Source: Sphingomonas bacterium
GTDB taxonomy: Bacteria > Pseudomonadota > Alphaproteobacteria > Sphingomonadales > Sphingomonadaceae
Direction: 5' to 3'
DNA length: 42,958 bases
Assembly: GCF_028292925.1 (NCBI RefSeq)
Contig: NZ_JAQGLK010000062.1
Location: 1 to 42,958 of the forward strand
The notes beneath the pieces were generated by a model. It worked only from the letters and a program-made list of their open reading frames with translations, was not told where the DNA came from and ran no database searches. A program made the translations under genes and the position numbers. Positions 15,162 to 26,461 of the stretch are shown piece after piece (position 1 is the first letter of the stretch; every line of letters starts with the position of its first letter).

Positions 15162-15245
15162 ATCGGGCTCCTCCAGGTGGGCACACGTCCCCCCTACGCC
15201 CTCAAGATGGGCGTGGAACCGGCAATCTTCAACCGTCGGAGCGGC

Positions 15246-18267
<3,022 letters not shown>

Positions 18268-18374
18268 CGCCGTCCCCGATGCGCGAGGGGCGCGGCTTGC
18301 GCAACGCCGGACAGCCCGCGCACGGCCGCCGCGGCGGCTTGCATCGCGCGGGTGCGCGCGTCATCGCGGCGCTC

Positions 18375-19070
18375 ATGCTCCAGCCCGCCCTGCCGCCGCT
18401 CCGCGCCGTGATCATCCCGGTCACGGCCTTCCAGCAAAACTGCACCCTGCTGTGGTGCACGGAAACGATGCGCGGCGCGTTCGTCGATCCCGGCGGCGAT
18501 CTGCCGCGGCTGAAGGCAGCCGCGCAGCAGCACGGGGTCTCGATCGAGAAGCTGATCCTCACCCACGGCCACATCGATCATTGCGGGCAGGCGGGGATCC
18601 TTGCGGCCGAGCTCGGCATCCCGATCGAGGGGCCGCACGAGGCGGATCGCTACTGGATCGATCGGCTGGCGGATCGCGCCGCGAGCTTCGGAATGACTGG
18701 CACTCCCTTCGAACCGGATCGCTGGCTGAACGACGGCGACACCGTGACGGTGGGCAAGCTGGTGTTCGACGTGCTGCATTGCCCCGGCCATACGCCGGGC
18801 CACGTCGTCTTTCACCATGCCCCGTCGAAGTTCGCGCTGGTCGGTGACGTGCTGTTCCAGGGGGCCATCGGCCGCACCGATTTCCCACTCGGCAGTCACG
18901 ACGATCTGATCGCGTCGATCACCACCAGGCTGTGGCCGCTCGGCGGGGATACCGCCTTCGTGCCGGGACACGGGCCGATGTCCAGTTTTTCCCGCGAACG
19001 CGCCACCAACCCCTTCGTCGGCGATTCGGTCATCGCCGCATCCCCGCCGCACCGCTCCGGGGCTGGCTAG
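18375..19070 (+). CDS. Metallo-beta-lactamase-fold hydrolase, glyoxalase II-like
   Basis: The 231-residue protein has the MBL metal motifs in order: THGHIDHCGQ, HCPGHTPGHVVF, GDVLFQGAIGRTDFPLG and PGHGP. The glyoxalase II-like arrangement, including FVDPGGDLPRL, matches the YcbL-type group, which hydrolyses hydroxyacyl-glutathione or related thioesters poorly defined in vivo. The frame is open far upstream, but that part is the shadow of pabB; ATG 18375 begins the recognisable domain. The stop shares a CTAG palindrome with the pheA stop on the other strand (19067-19070). Confidence 0.88.
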   Translation: MLQPALPPLRAVIIPVTAFQQNCTLLWCTETMRGAFVDPGGDLPRLKAAAQQHGVSIEKLILTHGHIDHCGQAGILAAELGIPIEGPHEADRYWIDRLADRAASFGMTGTPFEPDRWLNDGDTVTVGKLVFDVLHCPGHTPGHVVFHHAPSKFALVGDVLFQGAIGRTDFPLGSHDDLIASITTRLWPLGGDTAFVPGHGPMSSFSRERATNPFVGDSVIAASPPHRSGAG

Positions 19071-19969
19071 GGCCGCGCCCGCGCCTGTCGGTAGGTGCCG
19101 AGCACGCGCACCCATTTGGTATGAAACCGCAGCTCCTCCAGCGATCGGGCGAGCGCGGGGTCCTCGGGGTGGCCGACGACGTCGCAGAAGAACTCCGTCG
19201 CCGAAAAGCTGGCGCCCCGCTGATAGCTTTCCAGCTTGGTCATGTTGACGCCGTTGGTCGCAAACCCGCCAAGCGCCTTGTAGAGCGCGGCGGGCACGTT
19301 CTTCACCTCGAACACGAACGTCGTCATGAACGGTCCCTGCCCCGCCTCGGGCCTGGCGAGTGGCTCACTTGAGCGCGCCAGCACGACGAATCGGGTGGTG
19401 TTGTCGTCCGAATCCTCAAGCCCCTCGGCCAGCACCCTCAGCCCGTAAAGATCCGCGGCGAGCCGAGGCGAGATCGCGGCGACGTCATTCTGCCCCAGTT
19501 CGGCCACTGCAGCGGCCGCGCCGGCAGTATCCGCGTTCGCCACGGGCTTGATCCCGCGGGCGCGCAGCCAGTGGCGGCACTGCCCCAATGCCTGCGGATG
19601 GCTCATCGCCTCGCGGATCGCCGCGTCGGGATCGAGCCCGAGCAGGCAGTAGCGGATCGGCAGGAAATGCTCGCCGGTGATCGTCAGCCCCGATTCGGGC
19701 AGCAGGAAGTGAATGTCCGCCACCCGGCCGTGCAGCGAATTTTCGATCGGGATCATCGCGCGATCGGCGCGGCCATCCGCCACCGCCTCCAGCGCATCCT
19801 CGAAGCTGAAGCAGGGCAGCGGCAGGCAGTGCGGAAACGCCTCCATCGCGGCGATATGGGAGTTGCATCCGGGCGCGCCCTGAAAGGCTACGGCGCGGTC
19901 CGGCGCCGCGGCAGCCGCGGCGGCCATCTCGGCGACGCGCGCGCGGGCGGGGGCGGGATAGCTTTCCAT
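19067..19969 (-). CDS. pheA: Prephenate dehydratase PheA with C-terminal ACT domain
   Basis: The 300-residue enzyme converts prephenate to phenylpyruvate in phenylalanine synthesis. Residues about 25-205 form the catalytic domain: FQGAPGCNSHIAAMEAF, MIPIENSLHGRVADIH, SHPQALGQC and the DDNTTRFVVL motif essential for activity. The C-terminal ACT domain (FVFEVKNVPAALYKALGGFA and TKLESYQ) is the phenylalanine feedback site. It is monofunctional, without a chorismate mutase domain. ATG 19969 begins MESYPAP; the frame upstream is not conserved. It is divergent from cytochrome c, with facing promoters in the 122-base gap. Confidence 0.95.
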   Translation of the reverse strand: MESYPAPARARVAEMAAAAAAAPDRAVAFQGAPGCNSHIAAMEAFPHCLPLPCFSFEDALEAVADGRADRAMIPIENSLHGRVADIHFLLPESGLTITGEHFLPIRYCLLGLDPDAAIREAMSHPQALGQCRHWLRARGIKPVANADTAGAAAAVAELGQNDVAAISPRLAADLYGLRVLAEGLEDSDDNTTRFVVLARSSEPLARPEAGQGPFMTTFVFEVKNVPAALYKALGGFATNGVNMTKLESYQRGASFSATEFFCDVVGHPEDPALARSLEELRFHTKWVRVLGTYRQARARP

Positions 19970-19980
19970 GTCCGGCCGGC

Positions 19981-20009
19981 GGCTTAGTCGGCGCGGTGCA
20001 GTGCGGCAA
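19981..20009 (-). promoter_or_regulatory. Predicted pheA promoter
   Basis: On the minus strand TTGCCG (20009-20004) and TAAGCC (19986-19981) are 17 bases apart, about 12 bases before ATG 19969. The -35 is good and the -10 weak. The -35 box lies seven bases from the -35 of the opposite promoter. Confidence 0.35.
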
Positions 20010-20016
20010 GCGCCGC

Positions 20017-20045
20017 TTGCGGTCAGCATCCAGCGAATCTAAAGG
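20017..20045 (+). promoter_or_regulatory. Predicted cytochrome c gene promoter
   Basis: TTGCGG (20017-20022) and TAAAGG (20040-20045) are 17 bases apart. They leave a leader of about 40 bases before GTG 20092, which contains an AGGAGG ribosome-binding site at 20080-20085. Confidence 0.4.
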
Positions 20046-20091
20046 AAGCGCGCTCTTTGCGCCGGTAGGTAGCGCGACCAGGAGGATTCGA

Positions 20092-20847
20092 GTGGACGAT
20101 CGGGCGAATACGGTTGCCGGCTGGGCACTCGCGGGGATGATTGCCGCGCTTGGCCTGTCGATCGTCAGCGGCGAATATTTCCATACCGAGCGGCCCGAAA
20201 AGATGGGCTACATCGTCGAGGGTGTCGAGGAGGAGGGCGCGGCAGACGCCGGCGCTCCGGCACAGCCGATCGAAACCTTCCTGGCCACCGCCGATCCTTC
20301 CAAGGGCGAGCAGGTCTTCAAGAAGTGCGCGGCGTGCCACAATGCCGAAAAGGGCGGTGCGAACGCGCTCGGCCCGAACCTGTGGGGCGTTCTCGGCGAG
20401 CCGGTCGGCAAGGGCCATGGCTTCCCCTTCTCCGATGCGCTCGCCGCCAAGGGTGGCGCCTGGAACTGGCAGAACCTCAACGAATGGCTGGAAAGCCCGA
20501 AGAAGTTCGCGCCGGGCACCAAGATGACGTTCGCCGGCCTGTCCAAGCCCGAGGATCGCGCCAACGTGATGGCGTTCCTGAATGCGCGCAGCGATGCGCC
20601 GCAGCCGCTGCCGGCCGCGCCCGCAGCCGGTGCGGCAGCCGCGATGCCGGGGACGACCGGCCCGGCCGCCGCCAACGACGAAGCCAAGAATCCTGACGAG
20701 CAGGCCGCCGAGGCGGTGAGTGCCGGCGCGCAGAAGGCGAAGGACCAGCCGGTCCAGACCGAAGCGCAGGCCGCCGTGCAGCCCAAGGGCAACATCCGCG
20801 ACATGGCGGCCCCGGCGGTGAACGGCACGTCGCAGCAGCAGAGATAG
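20092..20847 (+). CDS. Membrane-anchored class I cytochrome c with extended C-terminal tail
   Basis: The 251-residue protein has one N-terminal membrane helix (TVAGWALAGMIAALGLSIVSG) that works as an uncleaved anchor, placing the haem domain in the periplasm. The domain shows VFKKCAACHNAEKGG with the CXXCH haem site, LGPNLWGV, and TKMTFAGL with the axial methionine, as in cytochrome c552/CycM-type electron carriers feeding terminal oxidases. After about residue 165 comes an alanine/proline/glutamine-rich tail of roughly 85 residues with no recognisable fold, longer than in most relatives. The GTG start is chosen because AGGAGG lies six bases upstream; the open frame before it is not conserved. 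Confidence 0.92.
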   Translation: MDDRANTVAGWALAGMIAALGLSIVSGEYFHTERPEKMGYIVEGVEEEGAADAGAPAQPIETFLATADPSKGEQVFKKCAACHNAEKGGANALGPNLWGVLGEPVGKGHGFPFSDALAAKGGAWNWQNLNEWLESPKKFAPGTKMTFAGLSKPEDRANVMAFLNARSDAPQPLPAAPAAGAAAAMPGTTGPAAANDEAKNPDEQAAEAVSAGAQKAKDQPVQTEAQAAVQPKGNIRDMAAPAVNGTSQQQR

Positions 20848-20853
20848 GGCTTG

Positions 20854-20881
20854 CGCCGGGGTGCGGCACGGCACCCCGGCG
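20854..20881. terminator. Bidirectional terminator-like hairpin between cytochrome c and helicase genes
   Basis: Perfect 11-base arms (CGCCGGGGTGC and GCACCCCGGCG) enclose a six-base loop, GGCACG. It fills the 38-base gap between two convergent stop codons, so it can serve both. There is no strong T-run on either side. Confidence 0.6.
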
Positions 20882-20885
20882 ATCC

Positions 20886-23225
20886 TCAATCGATCCGCAT
20901 CGCCTCCGCGGCGAGCGACTCGGCCTCGATCAGCAGCGCATCGTCAGCCAGGCCGTGGCTGACTCTCTCACGCCCGATCAGCGTCAGCACCGGCACCGCC
21001 AGCGGTGACACCCGCTCCAGATCGACGTGCACCATCGTGCCGACGGCGCGTTCGATCAGGCTGCTGAGCCGGCCGACATCGGTCATCCGCGCCCGCGCAT
21101 CCTCCCAGGCCGCACGCAGCAACAGGTGATCGGGTTCGTAGCGACGCAGCACGTCGTAGATCAGGTCGGTCGAGAAGGTGACCTGCCTGCCGGTCTTGCG
21201 CTTGCCGGGATGCTGCCGCTCCACCAGCCCGCCGATCACCGCCACTTCGCGGAACGCACGCTTCAGCAGGTGCGAACTCTGCACCCAGTCGACGAACTCG
21301 TCCTCCAATATATCCGCCGAGAACAAGGCTGCAGGATCGGTGACCTTTTTGAGCGAATATGTGGCGAGCGCATAATCGTTGGAGACGAAGCCGAGCGGTT
21401 GCAGCCCCTGCGTTTCCAGCCGCCGGGTGAGCAGCATGCCGAGGGACTGGTGCGCGTTCCACCCCTCGAAGCTGTAGGCGACCATGTAGTTGCGCCCCTC
21501 GCGCGGGAACGTCTCGACCAGCAGCTGCCCCGGCGCCGGCACCACCGATCGCGCCGCCTGCACCTCCAGCCACTCGCGAACGTCGTTCGGAAAACGCCGC
21601 CACTCGCTGCGATCGTAGAGGAAGGCACGGACCCGGTCGGCCAGGCTGGTCGATAGCGGCATCCGCGCGCCGCCATAGGTCGGGACCCGAGCCGGCCTGG
21701 ACGATGCGCGGACGATCAGGTCCTCCGCATCGATCTTTTCCACCTCGCAGGAAATGCCGGCGAAGAAAAAGGTGTCGCCGCCCCGCAGCGTCGCCGCAAA
21801 CGCCTCCTCGACCTTGCCGAGCGAGCGGCCATTGCGGAACCGCACCGTCAGCATCGTCGCCTCGACGATGATCCCCGCGTTCAGCCGGTGCTGGGCGACG
21901 AAGCGGGGGTGGCTGACGCGCCACAACCCGTCCGCATCGCGGGTCAGCCGCTTGAAACGATCATAGGCGCGCAGCGAATAGCCGCCCGATTCGATGAACA
22001 GCAGCACCCGATCGAATACGTCGTCCGCCAGTGCCGCATAGGGCGCGGCGGTCCGCACCTCCGCCAGCAGGGCTCCCTGGTCGAAGGGCCCGGCGCAGGC
22101 GACCGCCATGATATGCTGGGCCAGCACGTCCAGGGCGCCATCGCGAAAAATGTCCGGATCGAGTTCACCGGCATCGACTGCATCGAGCGCCGCACGCGCC
22201 TCCAGATATTCGAATCGGTTGCCCGGAACGATCACCGCCTCGGATGCCTCGTCCAGCCGGTGGTTCGCGCGGCCGATTCGCTGCAACAGCCGCGACGATC
22301 CCTTGGGTGCGCCCATCTGGATGACGAGATCGACATCGCCCCAATCCACCCCCAGATCCAGGCTTGCCGTCGCGACGAGCGCGCGCAGCCGGCCGTCCGC
22401 CATGGCCTGTTCCACCTTGCGGCGCGCTTCGCGGCTGAGCGATCCGTGATGGATGCCGATCGGCAGGCCCTGCGGATTGTCCTTCCACAGATCCTGGAAG
22501 ATCAGTTCGGCAAGGCTGCGCGTATTGCAGAAAACGAGCGTGGTGCGGTGCGTCTCGATCTCCGCCATCACCTGCTTGGCGGCGTAGCGGCCGGAATGGC
22601 CGGACCAGGGGATGCGATCCTCGGGCAGCAGGATGGCGATGTTCGCCGCCGCCCCCGGATCGCCCTGGACCAGCGCGACCGAGCCGATGTCGCCGTCGGG
22701 CGATAGCCAGCCGCGATACGCGTCCGGATCGGCGACGGTCGCCGATAGTGCGACGCGCCGCAGCCCCGGCGCCAGTGCCTGCAACCGGGACAGGCAGAGC
22801 GCGAGCAGATCACCGCGCTTGCCGGTAGCGAAGGCATGGACCTCGTCGATCACGATCGTGCGCAGATCGGCGAACAGCCGCGCGCTTTCGGGATAGGAGA
22901 CAAGCAGGCTGAGCGACTCGGGTGTCGTCAGCAGCATCTGCGGCGGCCGGGTCCGCTGCCGCGCCTTTCGGTCGGAGGGCGTATCGCCGGTCCGCGTCTC
23001 GACGCGGATGTCGAGTTCCATCTCCTCGATCGGCGCGATCAGGTTGCGCTGGACGTCCACCGCCAGCGCCTTGAGCGGCGATACGTACAGCGTGTGGAGC
23101 GTATCGACCGGCCGATCGATGAGTTCGACCAGGCTGGGCAGGAACCCGGCAAGCGTCTTGCCCGCGCCTGTCGGCGCGACCAAAAGCGCGTGCCGCCCGG
23201 CCCGCGCCGCATCGAGCATCGCCAA
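20886..23225 (-). CDS. Ligase-associated DNA damage response DEXH-box helicase (Lhr-like)
   Basis: This large superfamily 2 helicase (779 residues from the TTG at 23225) has Walker A APTGAGKT, TPESLSLL, DEVH in IDEVHAFATGKRGD, SATV, GIHHGSLSREARRKVEQ and RIGRANHRLDEASEA. It ends with the long winged-helix and Lhr-type C-terminal domains. It belongs to the ligase-associated damage-response set, with the exonuclease gene 375 bases away. The N-terminus is odd: conserved-looking sequence LPEPLGRWFAAKGWSPRRHQ, with the Q-motif-like end, is encoded in frame upstream to about 23285. No ATG, GTG or TTG precedes it within that stretch, so initiation may use CTG at 23285 or the N-terminus is trimmed. 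Confidence 0.92.
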   Translation of the reverse strand: MAMLDAARAGRHALLVAPTGAGKTLAGFLPSLVELIDRPVDTLHTLYVSPLKALAVDVQRNLIAPIEEMELDIRVETRTGDTPSDRKARQRTRPPQMLLTTPESLSLLVSYPESARLFADLRTIVIDEVHAFATGKRGDLLALCLSRLQALAPGLRRVALSATVADPDAYRGWLSPDGDIGSVALVQGDPGAAANIAILLPEDRIPWSGHSGRYAAKQVMAEIETHRTTLVFCNTRSLAELIFQDLWKDNPQGLPIGIHHGSLSREARRKVEQAMADGRLRALVATASLDLGVDWGDVDLVIQMGAPKGSSRLLQRIGRANHRLDEASEAVIVPGNRFEYLEARAALDAVDAGELDPDIFRDGALDVLAQHIMAVACAGPFDQGALLAEVRTAAPYAALADDVFDRVLLFIESGGYSLRAYDRFKRLTRDADGLWRVSHPRFVAQHRLNAGIIVEATMLTVRFRNGRSLGKVEEAFAATLRGGDTFFFAGISCEVEKIDAEDLIVRASSRPARVPTYGGARMPLSTSLADRVRAFLYDRSEWRRFPNDVREWLEVQAARSVVPAPGQLLVETFPREGRNYMVAYSFEGWNAHQSLGMLLTRRLETQGLQPLGFVSNDYALATYSLKKVTDPAALFSADILEDEFVDWVQSSHLLKRAFREVAVIGGLVERQHPGKRKTGRQVTFSTDLIYDVLRRYEPDHLLLRAAWEDARARMTDVGRLSSLIERAVGTMVHVDLERVSPLAVPVLTLIGRERVSHGLADDALLIEAESLAAEAMRID

Positions 23226-23289
23226 TTGGTGCCGCCTGGGGCTCCACCCCTTGGCCGCGAACCAGCGGCCGAGGGGTTCCGGCAGAAGA

Positions 23290-23496
23290 TCAGACGTCGC
23301 GGCGCTCCGCCCTGGCCGCGTCGCCGGCCTTATCCTCGCGATCGATCGTCTTGTAGAGCTCGTGCGTTGCCGCCTCGGTGCGCTGCTTGGCGCCCTTCGA
23401 CCGGCGGTTGCTCAGTACAGCCCAGAGCAGGACCACGCCGAGCAGGATCGGGCCGAGGATCGTCAAAAGCCCCCACATGCTTGAACCGTCTACCAT
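23290..23496 (-). CDS. Small single-pass membrane protein between the helicase and exonuclease genes
   Basis: The 68-residue product has one hydrophobic segment (MWGLLTILGPILLGVVLLWAVL) followed by a basic, then highly charged tail rich in Glu, Arg, Asp and Lys (cytoplasmic by the positive-inside rule). The start at 23496 has GGAG seven bases upstream; ATG 23478 is an alternative. The stop lies within the in-frame extension of the downstream helicase, so the two genes are tightly linked and perhaps translationally coupled. It is divergent from the exonuclease gene at 23600. I recognise no named family; such short TM plus charged-tail proteins are frequent in sphingomonads. Confidence 0.7.
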   Translation of the reverse strand: MVDGSSMWGLLTILGPILLGVVLLWAVLSNRRSKGAKQRTEAATHELYKTIDREDKAGDAARAERRDV

Positions 23497-23599
23497 GCCG
23501 CTTCTCCGATTCATCGCGTCGCACCGATCAACGATCCATGCCCGCGCAAGTATCCGCCGATGATGGACGGGGCGCGGGCAGCACCCCATATCGGCTGAT

Positions 23600-24598
23600 A
23601 TGGCGCGCCTTGGAAACTGGATCGATCCCCATCCCGAGGGGATCTACGTGCCCGCCGCGGATGCCTGGATCGACCCGTCCGAACCCAAGCCCCGCGCGCT
23701 GGTCACCCATGGCCATGCCGATCACGCCCGCGGCGGCCACGGCGCGGTGCTCGCCACGCCCGAGACGCTGGCGATCATGGAATGCCGCTATGGCGGGCAG
23801 AAGGGCCAGCCGATCGCCTATGGCGAATCGATCCGGCTCGGTGATGTCGACGTGTCGTTCGTCCCCGCCGGCCATGTGCTCGGATCCGCTCAAATCGTGC
23901 TGGAGCACAAGGGTGAGCGGGTCGTCGTCTCCGGCGATTACAAGCGCCGGCCGGATCCCACCTGCGCACCGTTCCAGCCGGTGCCCTGCGACATCTTCGT
24001 CACCGAGGCGACATTCGGGCTGCCCGTGTTCCGCCACCCCGATACCGGTGCGGAAATCGACCGGCTGCTCGAGGCGCTGCATGCCAATCCGGAACGCTGC
24101 GTGCTCGTCGGCGCCTATGCACTCGGCAAGGCGCAGCGGGTCATCATGGAACTGCGCGGGCGGGGCCACGACGCCCCGATCTTTCTCCACGGCGCGCTGC
24201 AGCGCCTATGCGATCTGTACCTGGAACACGGCGTGCCGCTGGGCGAACTGCGTGCAGCGACGGGGCTGAAGGCGGCGGAAATGCGCGGCGGCATCGTCGT
24301 CGCGCCGCCGTCCGCGCTCAACGATCGCTGGTCGCGCCGCCTGCCGGATCCGATCACCGCGATGGCATCGGGCTGGATGCGGGTGCGGCAGCGCGCCCGC
24401 CAGAAGAATGTCGAGCTGCCGCTGATCATCTCCGATCATGCGGACTGGGACGAGCTGACCGCCACCCTGATCGAGCTCGCACCAACGGAGGTGTGGGTCA
24501 CGCACGGGCGTGAGGACGCCCTCGTCCACTGGTGCATGACCCGCCAGATCAAGGCCCGCGCGCTCGATCTCCTCGGCTTCGAGGACGAGGACGATTGA
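23600..24598 (+). CDS. Ligase-associated DNA damage response exonuclease (MBL/beta-CASP fold)
   Basis: The 332-residue protein is an mRNA-3'-end-processing-factor-like nuclease, related to SNM1 and CPSF73. Motifs: VTHGHADHARGGHG (metal ligands), PAGHVLGSAQIVLEH, VVSGDYKRRPDPT, VTEATFGLP, and near the C-terminus LPLIISDHADWDEL and VWVTHGRED. It is known from context to accompany an ATP-dependent DNA ligase, an Lhr-like helicase and PdeM. The start ATG follows the divergent 68-residue protein gene by about 100 bases. Its stop codon lies inside a hairpin shared with the convergent phosphohexomutase stop. Confidence 0.93.
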   Translation: MARLGNWIDPHPEGIYVPAADAWIDPSEPKPRALVTHGHADHARGGHGAVLATPETLAIMECRYGGQKGQPIAYGESIRLGDVDVSFVPAGHVLGSAQIVLEHKGERVVVSGDYKRRPDPTCAPFQPVPCDIFVTEATFGLPVFRHPDTGAEIDRLLEALHANPERCVLVGAYALGKAQRVIMELRGRGHDAPIFLHGALQRLCDLYLEHGVPLGELRAATGLKAAEMRGGIVVAPPSALNDRWSRRLPDPITAMASGWMRVRQRARQKNVELPLIISDHADWDELTATLIELAPTEVWVTHGREDALVHWCMTRQIKARALDLLGFEDEDD

Positions 24599-24619
24599 GG
24601 CGCGGGCCGCCGCCTCAAT
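24594..24619. terminator. Hairpin containing the stop codons of two convergent genes
   Basis: Arms ATTGAGGCG (24594-24602) and CGCCTCAAT (24611-24619) pair perfectly around CGGGCCGC. The plus-strand TGA (24596-24598) lies in one arm and the minus-strand stop (TCA, 24615-24617) in the other, so termination of both genes and both messages overlap. Confidence 0.5.
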
Positions 24620-25997
24620 GCCCGGCGGACAGCACCGGCTCGACGCCCGATTTCGCCAGCTGATCGTTGATCATCGCCATCAGCCGGTCCAGCCCGGCCT
24701 GGTCCTTCGCTTCCGCGCGGGCGACGAGCACGTCCTGCGTGTTCGATGCGCGCAGCAGCCACCAGCCCTCGGGGGTGTTGACCCGGGCGCCGTCCGTCTT
24801 GTTGACGTCCGCGCCCTCCGTCTCCAGCCGCGCCAGCACTTCCTCGACGACCTTGAACTTGCGGTCCTCGCTCGACTGGAAGCGCATCTCGGGGGTGTTG
24901 ACCATCACCGGCATGGCATCCTTGAGCGCCGTCAGCGATCCGCCAAGCACGCGCACCGCACGGATCAGCCGGATCGCGGCATATTGCGCGTCGTCGAAGC
25001 CGTAATAATCGTGCGCGAAGAAGATGTGGCCGCTCATCTCGCCGGCGAGAGGCGCGTTCGTTTCCTTCATCTTGGTCTTGATCAGGCTGTGGCCGGTCTT
25101 CCACATCAGCGGCGTACCGCCCAGTTCGGCGATCCGGTCGTACAGCATCTGGCTGGCCTTCACGTCGGCGATGATCGTCGCGCCAGGCTCCGCGCGCAGT
25201 ACCGGCTCGGCCAGGATCGAGAGCAACTGGTCGCCCCAGACCACGCGGCCCTGCCCGTCGATGGCACCCAGCCGATCGCCGTCGCCGTCGAACGCCAGGC
25301 CGAAATCGAGGTTCTTCTCGGCGACCAGCCGCTTCAGATCGACGAGGTTCTTTTCCTCCGTCGGATCGGGATGGTGGTTGGGGAAGGTGCCGTCGATATC
25401 GGTGAAGATCGTGTGGTGCTCGCCGGGGAGCAGCTTCACCAGCTTCTCGATGACCTCGCCGGCGGCGCCGTTGCCGGCGTCCCAGCCGATCCGGAACGCG
25501 CCACCCGCATAGCCCTGCATCAGCCGGTCGACATAAAGGTCGATCACGTCCGCGCTGGTGACCTCGCCCGTGCCTTCCTCCCAGTCGCCTTCCTCGGCCA
25601 GCCGGCCGATCGTCTGGATGTCCGCGCCGAAGAAGGGGCGATGCTGCAGTACCATCTTGAAGCCGTTATAGTCGGCCGGGTTGTGGCTGCCGGTGATCTG
25701 GATGCCGCCATCCACCTCCAGCGTCGCTTCGGCATAATAGAGCATCGGCGTCGGCCCCAGGCCGACGCGGACGACATCGACGCCGCTGGCCGTAAGCCCG
25801 CGAATCAGCGCCTGCTCCAGCATGGGAGAGGAAAGGCGGCCGTCATAGCCGACCGCGGCGCGGGTGCCGCCGGAACGGCGCAGCTGCGTCGCGAAACCGC
25901 GGCCGATCGCATAGGCGTCTTCCTCGCCCAGCGTCTTCCCGACGATGCCGCGGATGTCATATTCGCGCAGGCAGGTTGGGTCGAAGCGATGCGTCAT
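24615..25997 (-). CDS. Phosphomannomutase/phosphoglucomutase
   Basis: The enzyme interconverts hexose 1- and 6-phosphates for cell-surface sugar nucleotides. The 460-residue protein starts [16 protein letters not shown], has the catalytic phosphoserine loop [11 protein letters not shown] (Ser104), the metal loop [13 protein letters not shown], and [19 protein letters not shown] for sugar recognition. The C-terminal phosphate loop [16 protein letters not shown] is also complete. Length and domain order match the AlgC/ManB type. It follows the J-domain gene by 29 bases on the same strand, so it probably shares the mipZ operon. Confidence 0.95.
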   Translation of the reverse strand: MTHRFDPTCLREYDIRGIVGKTLGEEDAYAIGRGFATQLRRSGGTRAAVGYDGRLSSPMLEQALIRGLTASGVDVVRVGLGPTPMLYYAEATLEVDGGIQITGSHNPADYNGFKMVLQHRPFFGADIQTIGRLAEEGDWEEGTGEVTSADVIDLYVDRLMQGYAGGAFRIGWDAGNGAAGEVIEKLVKLLPGEHHTIFTDIDGTFPNHHPDPTEEKNLVDLKRLVAEKNLDFGLAFDGDGDRLGAIDGQGRVVWGDQLLSILAEPVLRAEPGATIIADVKASQMLYDRIAELGGTPLMWKTGHSLIKTKMKETNAPLAGEMSGHIFFAHDYYGFDDAQYAAIRLIRAVRVLGGSLTALKDAMPVMVNTPEMRFQSSEDRKFKVVEEVLARLETEGADVNKTDGARVNTPEGWWLLRASNTQDVLVARAEAKDQAGLDRLMAMINDQLAKSGVEPVLSAGH

Positions 25998-26026
25998 GGA
26001 ACGGCTCCCGAAAGACAGAGATGGGG

Positions 26027-26461
26027 TCAGGACGCGCGAGGCGACCTGCGGCTGAGTTCAGCGATCAGAATATCCCGCGCGCCATTTACACGGCGGGCAA
26101 GTTCGGTCGATCCGCCCGCATCCGGATGGACACGGCCGATAAGCCGGCGGTGCGCGCGTTCGATTGTCGCCCGATCGGCATCCTCCGGCAATTCGAGCAG
26201 CCGGCGCGCTTCCGCCAGCGGAGGTGTATCCGGATCGGCGGATGCCGCCGTCGGCCGTGTCGGCCGGTTGCGCAGCCAGGCCCAGCTCGCGGCGCCGGCG
26301 ATTGCCAGCAGCCCGATCGGTGCCTCGCCGTGCCCGAGCATCCTGACGCCGCAGAGCGCCGCAATTCCCGCCGCGACATCGCCGAAACGCAGCGCCCGCA
26401 GCTGCCCGCTCCGCCACGCCCAGACGCCGACCGCACCGGCGACGATCAGCAGCAGGATCAC
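26027..26461 (-). CDS. Membrane-anchored J-domain protein (DnaJ/TIM14-like)
   Basis: The 144-residue protein has two hydrophobic stretches ([15 protein letters not shown] and [10 protein letters not shown] to [15 protein letters not shown]) and a C-terminal J domain of about 55 residues with [24 protein letters not shown] and the HPD motif in [11 protein letters not shown] domains stimulate Hsp70 ATPase; the TIM14-like layout suggests it recruits DnaK to the membrane. The start is GTG at 26461, which overlaps the mipZ stop as GTGA, so translation is coupled. Its link to a division-site regulator is intriguing but functionally unproven. Confidence 0.85.
   Translation of the reverse strand: MILLLIVAGAVGVWAWRSGQLRALRFGDVAAGIAALCGVRMLGHGEAPIGLLAIAGAASWAWLRNRPTRPTAASADPDTPPLAEARRLLELPEDADRATIERAHRRLIGRVHPDAGGSTELARRVNGARDILIAELSRRSPRAS

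Noticed and set aside
18375-18375. Upstream extension of the MBL hydrolase to 17916
   Set aside because: The extension overlaps pabB in antisense and lacks hydrolase motifs.
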